NCBI GenBank assembly: GCA_030272155.1
Contig: CP126198.1
Span: 5,270,001 to 5,334,000, forward strand
Direction: 5' to 3'
Source: Tetradesmus obliquus
Taxonomy: Eukaryota; Chlorophyta; Chlorophyceae; Sphaeropleales; Scenedesmaceae
DNA: 64,000 nucleotides
Below the pieces are notes generated by a model. The model ran no database searches, was not told where the DNA came from, and saw nothing but the letters and a program-made list of their open reading frames with translations. Below are positions 58,302-64,000 of this stretch, piece by piece (positions within the stretch are counted from its first letter, which is position 1; each line of letters starts with the position of its first letter). Position numbers and translations under genes: made by a program.

Positions 58302-61300
58302 CTCTAAGTTGAGACTAACTTTTACCACAGAGATCACGGTCTGTTACAAGACTCGGGCAACCATGCCTGCACCACCGGCTGTGCACCTACCCTAAGTCAA
58401 TGCCCGTTCCACGCTTGCATGCTGGTTCAAAAGGTTCTCTATTCACCGCCAAATCATATAACAAACACAGCATGTGGCGACACCATTGTCACTGCACGAT
58501 GACGTCAGTGTGCATGCAATGATAGCACCGCGCCATGCGCTGACCTAATGACTTGTCAGCCAGATGCATAATTATGTTTTTTTATAAAGTTAACGGATCC
58601 ATGGGGATGCGCTGTCTGGGCCGTCCACATGCAAGAAGAAACAGGGCTTTGCCAACACCAAATCTATATCATTTTCCCAAAGTTGATAACATAATAAGCC
58701 CATAAACCCGCTCAAGGCTTTCATGTGGAACCTGGCCCTGGTGCTCGCACAATAATTGTGTTCTTATACCTGAAACACTACAGCAGACCCCGCAAAAAGG
58801 ATACCAAGGCCTTCAAGCACTGGTTGCTGTCACATGTATAGCCTTGCAGTCAACATGCGTAGCAGGAGGTACTCAAGTATACGATTGTGGTACAATTGTG
58901 GGATCCCACGCCGCATCCCTGCAACCACCATACAGCATAGCAAAGCATCATCATGACGCGGCATAACAATGCAACACACGACAAGGCTGGTGATGTACGT
59001 GCACTGTTGAAGCAATACCCCGTAGTAGCACCCCAACAGCCATTGAGGCTCTTAGCGCGGGTGCGTCTGCTGCGGGTTTGAGTATAACACATGTTAGGTT
59101 CCTGCAAGATCTCACCCTCGCAACAAACCCAACCCCAGGCACGATCCCAAGGTAGGTAGATCTGCATCACATCATCAACCAAAACAGCGTCACGGGGCCC
59201 GGGGCACGATGCTTTCAAAGCATGCCAAAACCATCCCAAATACCACACATGCATTTGTCCTGGAGCTGCTGGCAACACAGTACAGCGGACAGCTGCAGGG
59301 GTTCCAACAGTGCCCAGCAGCTGCCGCTGCTGCGAGAGCATGGCCAGTGCTATTTGACTTCAAAGGCGAGCACCATACCAACCAGGAACGCTGCGCAGCA
59401 GTCTGACTGGTGTCAGTGGAAGTAGCAGTCGACATGCACGCCTTTGACAGACAGTCCAAGGGAGCAGTCAAAGGCTCAGCATGTCCATCAGCAGCTGGCA
59501 GACAGTCGAAACATGCATTTGCATCACATGCATTTCCAAAGCAACAAGCCCCTTTGCTTGCACACACCGGCACTCGCCAAGCCGAAATCACAAGTGTAGC
59601 GGTCAGAGGGCAACACAACCCTGCCCTTCTGCCAACCCTGTTCATACGAGGCAACAACAGCTCAAATAAACGCTGCCGCAACACTATCAACAGGCTGCAA
59701 TGCGTCCACGTTGGACACAGCAGCATGGCCACAGTACAGCTGTGCAACAAACCTACATGCTCGTAACACGTCTCGCAAACCAACGCCTGACCCAAACCAT
59801 GCAGCTGCCACCTTGGAGGGTAAGCGAGCAGCCCAGTATGCAGTGCCCATCCAATGCTATGATGCTTCTAGCTCACAAGTGTTCAAGGGAAGAGGTTGTG
59901 TGCAGCGCTTCCTCACCACGCAGCTGCAGCACATGTGTGTGCTCCCACACATTCACGACAGAATACCACACGCACCAAACAACCATGCATCCGATACACA
60001 ACCATTGGGGACGTGGCTTAACACGCACTGTCTCACTACGCCCCCTCAACCCACTGTTGGTACTGGCTGCCACACGCCAGACGGCACACCTGTGACACCA
60101 TATGTCTGTAGCAGCACAGCAGCAAAGCTGGCGCACGGCATCCAACTCCAGAGCTACACACCACGTGCACTGCCAACCCACGCGATTGAAATACCGTCAT
60201 ATGACACAGGCCAGCAGGCACAGCTGCCACAGTGTGCCACAAAACTGCAATCACACCAGCAGCCGCTGAGCCCCGACCGTCAACAACGGCAATGCGCAGT
60301 TACATGCATTGCATCAGCACCGTCATTTCCACCGCCGCACACACCAGTGTCCAAGTCGCGCAAGGTGCACCCCACAATGCCATGCCGTCATGCCAAACCA
60401 ACCCTGGAAGCTCATTGTGTTTGCCAGCATCAACAGCGGCATGCCTCTCAGTGCAACACAACCCACAACCCTTACGCAGCATGTCATCATCCTGTTACCC
60501 ATCAAGCAACAGCACCAACGCCATTGGCTTATGCAGCATATGCGCAGAAGGCTGCACATCAGGAGGCAGCCCAAATTGGCAGCCAGGCCATCCTCAGAAA
60601 TATCTCGAGTGTTGAATCAACGCGGTTGAGTGCTGCGTTGAATCAAGCGGCATTGCCATCAACCGATCAACTAGATTGATTCGACACTCAGGACGTTTCC
60701 AAAAATCCGCCACACATGCCCTGATGCCTGCCTGTGGTGACCAGCCGCCTCAGCTAGTGTTGATGCGCCTCTGCATGTACTCGGCTGTTCCACCTGGTTT
60801 GCGGCCGCTTGACAGCGGCCTCACAGGACGGGAGTCCGGATGGTGCTGTTTCAAACATGCATATGCAATCATGTGTTGGTATGGTGACAAGCAGGCGCCA
60901 GAGTATGCACAGCATTGCCTAAGCCTCGTACGTATTCAAGTTCAGCCAAATGTGTGGGTGTGGTGCCACCGCCACGCCAGCGGCACCAGACCCCAAGAGG
61001 GTGTACCCCGCACACAACAGCAGCAACACACAAAACACATTCCCATCATGCAAAGTTCCCTGGAATTCAAGCACTGTTTGGGATTGATTCCGAATCCTGC
61101 AACGTTCATCTTCAATAGTGAGGGATCTAAACAAGTACAGGCCACAGGTACGGACGAAGCGACTGGGCACAGGGCAAGGCAGCTGCAGCGCAACACGCCA
61201 TGCAGCATCAAACAACATACAGCATCACCAGCATGCAGCACCACACAGCACCACAGCACGCAGCATCACACACCATGCAGCACCACACAGCTTTGGGGCT

Positions 61301-61318
61301 GTGCATGCCCAGGCACCC
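58302..61318. other. About 3 kb without a supportable gene
   Basis: CA-rich, low-complexity DNA. A 322-codon plus frame at 59711-60679 and a 201-codon minus frame at 59190-59795 have biased composition (Thr/His/Gln or Cys/Ala), no recognisable motif and poor start context. I leave them unannotated. A diverged copy of the 39-bp motif lies near 60482-60515. Confidence 0.5.
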
Positions 61319-62356
61319 TCACGCCAGCTTGCTGTGCTTGCTCTTGCCGTACAACAGCAGGAACAGGTTCCTGCAGGTGCAACGCGGCGCAGCAAGGGTG
61401 ACATGGCAGCTGGTGAGCTGGCAGGTACTGAAAGCGACTACAGGGAAAGCAAGATGTGCATGGCAGCGACCAAAAATGCGGCCAACACAGGCAGTGCACT
61501 AGCAAGTAGCTGCGCTCACACTGCAGGTCAGCGTAGAGCCAACGTATGTGCAGGTGCATGCGTCAGCACAGCTGCAATGCATGCTATGACACGTGATAGA
61601 AGAGCTGCCCCTGCCTCACCTGTCGACATGCTCGCAGACGATACACACAAAGCATGCGCCAGCAAAGCTGCGATACACACCAGCAAAGCTGCGATACAGG
61701 TTGTGATCAAAAAGCTGCCCCTGTCTCACCTGTCGACGTGCTCGCAGACGATACACACAAAGCATGCGCCAGCAAAGCTGCAATACACACCAGCAAAGCT
61801 GCGGTACAGGCTGTGATCAAAAAGCTGCCCCTGCCTCACCTGTCGACGTGCTCGCAGACGTACAGCAACGGCAGCACCGCCAGCGGCAGCAGCATCTGCA
61901 CCCAGCCCACCACTGGCACCTGCCATAGGCCTGCAAGCAGACAGCCCTGATCCGCATACAGCAGCATCAGGCATGCCCCCACATCCCACAGCACCTGCCA
62001 CACTGCCCACGACAGCCGCTGCTGGAACACCAGCAGCAGCACCGCTGCAGCGCAGCTGTGGAACAGCGCCGGGTGGCAGGCGGTAGCGCCGCCTGCTGCT
62101 GCTGCTGCAACCAGCAGCGGCCGCCGCAGCACAACTAGCAGCAGGCTCTGCACAGCTGCAAGCAAGCTGTCCCTCATGCTGTGGTAGCTGCAGGGGTTGG
62201 ACAGCAGTGCTGCAAGCGGCATGCCTCCAGCCACTATGCCAGCTAGCTGGTGGCTCACTGGCAGTGCCCAGCTGCTGCTGCTGCTGCTGCTAAGAGCTGC
62301 AGAGAGATCCTGCTGCTGCTGCGGCAATGGAGCTGCAGCAGGCTGGAGCCACGCTG

Positions 62357-62388
<32 letters not shown>

Positions 62389-63981
62389 AGGCGCACGAAG
62401 AGCGGCAGCAGGTGGACTGCTGTCTTGGTAAACGCTGACAGCACAGCATCAACTGCAAGCCGTGAGTCAGCCAGCACCTGCAGCAGCAGCAGCAGCAGCA
62501 GAGCCGGGGTTATGTACAGGTAATCAGCATGATGCGCGGCAGACAGAGCGCCCTTCATCTCTTGAATAGTTATGCCCGCATGCTGCTGTTGAAGCAGGCC
62601 CATCCACGCACACCCAACAGCAGTGCTTGCGCTGTGTGCACAGCTTGCCCTGCTGCAGACTGTACAACAAAACCAAGCCAAGCCCCTTGCAATAAACATC
62701 ATTTACGGTAAGAATGCCGATCAGAAATGCAGGCTACCCGCTGCTCACCTTGCGGTAGCGGCCCTCCAGCCTTGCATCCTCAAAGGCAAGCGTCCTTAGG
62801 CGAACACGTTTGCATCATTACATATGCACAGTGTCACCATGCTCACCTTGCGGTAGTGACCCTCCAGCATTGCATCCTCAAAAGCAAGCTTCCTTAGGCG
62901 AAAACCTTTGCATCATTACATACGCACCGTACCAAGCTGCTCACCTTGCGGTAGTGACCCTCCAGCATTGCATCCTCAAAAGCAAGCTTCCTTAGGCGAA
63001 AACCTTTGCATCATTACATACGCACCGTACCAAGCTGCTCACCTTGCGATAGTGACCCTCCAGCCTTGCGTCCTCAAAGGCAAGCGTCCAGCTGCTGTGC
63101 GGCACACCTAGCGGCCGCACTGCACAGTGCGCCAGCAGCCGCAGCTGCGCCTGCAGGCCTGCAGCATGCGCCACTTTCGCCTTCAGCTGCGGCTGACTCA
63201 CCAGCACCAGCAGGCGCTGCAGCATAGTGCAGCCCAGCAAACCTGCCACACACAGCAGCAGCTGGCCCTGCGCGTGGCGCAGCAGTGATGCCAGCAGCAG
63301 CAGCGTGAGGGCAAATTGCATGGCAGCAGCAGCCGCCAGCAGGGACAGCCGCAGCCAGGGCTTGCAGGAAAGCTGACTGTGCATGCGCTGCAGGCAGCCT
63401 GCTGCAAAGCGAGCAGCAGCGCCAGGTGGCAATGCTGCTGCAGCTGCATCTGGCTCATCAGCATCAGCTGTGGATGTGGCCTGGCAGCCTGGCAAGAGAT
63501 CAGAAGGCAGGGCGGCACCCGGCAGCCATGTGGCGCCGCCGCTGCTGCTGCTGCTGCTGCCGTCTTTCTGTGCTCCATCATTGCACACGCTGCAATCCGG
63601 CCGCTGAGCTGCCGCTGCTGCTGCTGCTGCTGCAGAGGAGCCGGAGCGGCAGCTGCTGCTGCTGTCCTCTCGCAGGGAACCCAACTCCTGCTGCTGCTGC
63701 TGCAGGTTGTGTGCCGCTGATGCCTCCCAGCCGGCGTCTAAGCTGCTCCTGTTGCTGTACGAGCCTACGCTGCTGCTGAACGGCACTGCTGCCTCAGATC
63801 CTGAAAAGCTGTCAGGGCGAGGGCCGCCTACACTAGCAAAACCGTCTTCAAGCTTATCAGCAGCACCAAACTCTGCAGGTGCGTTCGCCGCTGCGGCTTC
63901 ATGCGCGCCCCCAGACATCGCATTGTCAGCGATGCCTGCGACAGCAGCGGCAGCGCTGCAAGAGCAAGAACCTGCAGCCAC
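61319..63981 (-). CDS. Multi-pass membrane protein of unknown family, 5' end uncertain
   Basis: Three exons are supported by splice sites and phase: 63043 to at least 63981, 61840-62477, and 61319-61370 (ending YGKSKHSKLA-stop). The N-terminal ~200 residues are low-complexity Ser/Ala/Gly with a CSVCND motif. Then come hydrophobic segments: LSLLAAAAAMQFALTLLLLASLL, LLLCVAGLLGCTMLQRLLVLV, several in the middle exon ([39 protein letters not shown]) and LFLLLYG at the end. The reading frame remains open towards the right edge without a clear ATG, so the start may lie outside the window; an internal candidate is MSGGAHE. I do not recognise the family. Intervening Ser runs are products of CTG/CAG repeats. 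Confidence 0.68.
61611..61839 (-). repeat. ~107-bp copies of the 3' edge of the membrane-protein middle exon
   Basis: At about 61615 and 61728, copies of CEHVD-R codons plus the GTGAG(A/G)CAGG donor precede the real exon end at 61840. The flanking GATACACACAAAGCATGCGCC intron segment is copied with them. A smaller repeat of AGCAAAGCTGCGATACA lies within each unit. Confidence 0.85.
62744..63042 (-). repeat. 98-bp array: three copies of the 3' edge of the membrane-protein first visible exon
   Basis: CTCACCTTGCG blocks at about 62746, 62844 and 62942 precede the real exon end at 63043, 98 bp apart. Each copy encodes LAFEDA(R/M)LEGHY(R/H)RK-type sequence with its donor, followed by the same intron piece TTTGCATCATTACATA. 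Confidence 0.9.
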
Positions 63982-64000
63982 AGAAGCAGCATGCTCGACA

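Noticed and set aside
58311..58440. Possible further organellar rRNA after the nad1 piece (CATGCCTGCACCACCGGCTG)
   Set aside because: Slight resemblance to small-subunit rRNA in reverse complement, but too short and too poor to claim.
59711..60679. 322-codon plus-strand frame
   Set aside because: Thr/His/Gln/Pro-biased composition, no recognisable motif, and a comparable frame lies on the opposite strand. Not supportable as a gene.

Overview
This is nuclear DNA from a green alga, very probably a chlorophycean of the Sphaeropleales type (Scenedesmus/Tetradesmus/Monoraphidium relatives). Four observations support this. Genes have many short introns ending in CTGCAG. Coding and non-coding DNA is saturated with CAG/CTG triplets. 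The gene set (dynein-2 heavy chain, makorin, UNC-50, SLC10A7-like carrier, septins) is eukaryotic and compatible with a ciliate-capable alga. Near 58 kb there is an inserted piece of mitochondrial DNA whose nad1 reading frame uses TAG exactly where leucine is conserved, which is the chlorophycean/Scenedesmus mitochondrial code.

Layout. 1-17005 (minus): the N-terminal ~1,546 codons of the dynein-2 (retrograde IFT) heavy chain in 31 phase-consistent exons, running off the left edge. 17559-26001 (minus): a makorin CCCH/RING ubiquitin ligase with an apparent alternative last exon. 26244-28775 (plus): a Gln/Ser/Ala-rich protein of unknown function. 29766-31061 (minus): a single-exon secreted Cys-rich protein. 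31453-34053 and 35746-38439 (plus): two tandem septin-like GTPase genes with the same exon layout, both with frame problems around the P-loop. 38646-47711 (minus): an uninterrupted 3,021-codon Ala/Gln-rich ORF. 49397-~51703 (minus): an SLC10A7/bile-acid-symporter-like carrier. 53012-57051 (minus): UNC-50, complete in eight exons. 57696-58310: mitochondrial insertion (LSU rRNA piece joined to a nad1 piece). 58311-61318: no gene I can support. 61319-63981 (minus): an unidentified multi-pass membrane protein whose 5' end may lie beyond the window.

The most unusual property is structural. In four multi-exon genes (dynein-2, makorin, UNC-50 and the membrane protein), the edge of an exon together with its splice site has been tandemly copied into the adjoining intron, with unit lengths of about 83 to 275 bp and up to six extra copies. 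This leaves arrays of decoy splice sites beside the real exon. A second pattern is that many 3' splice sites are preceded directly by (CTG)n tracts, as if the CTGCAG splice consensus had seeded triplet expansion. Exon limits were worked out by eye from GT/AG sites, reading-phase continuity and remembered family conservation. No alignment or transcript data were available.
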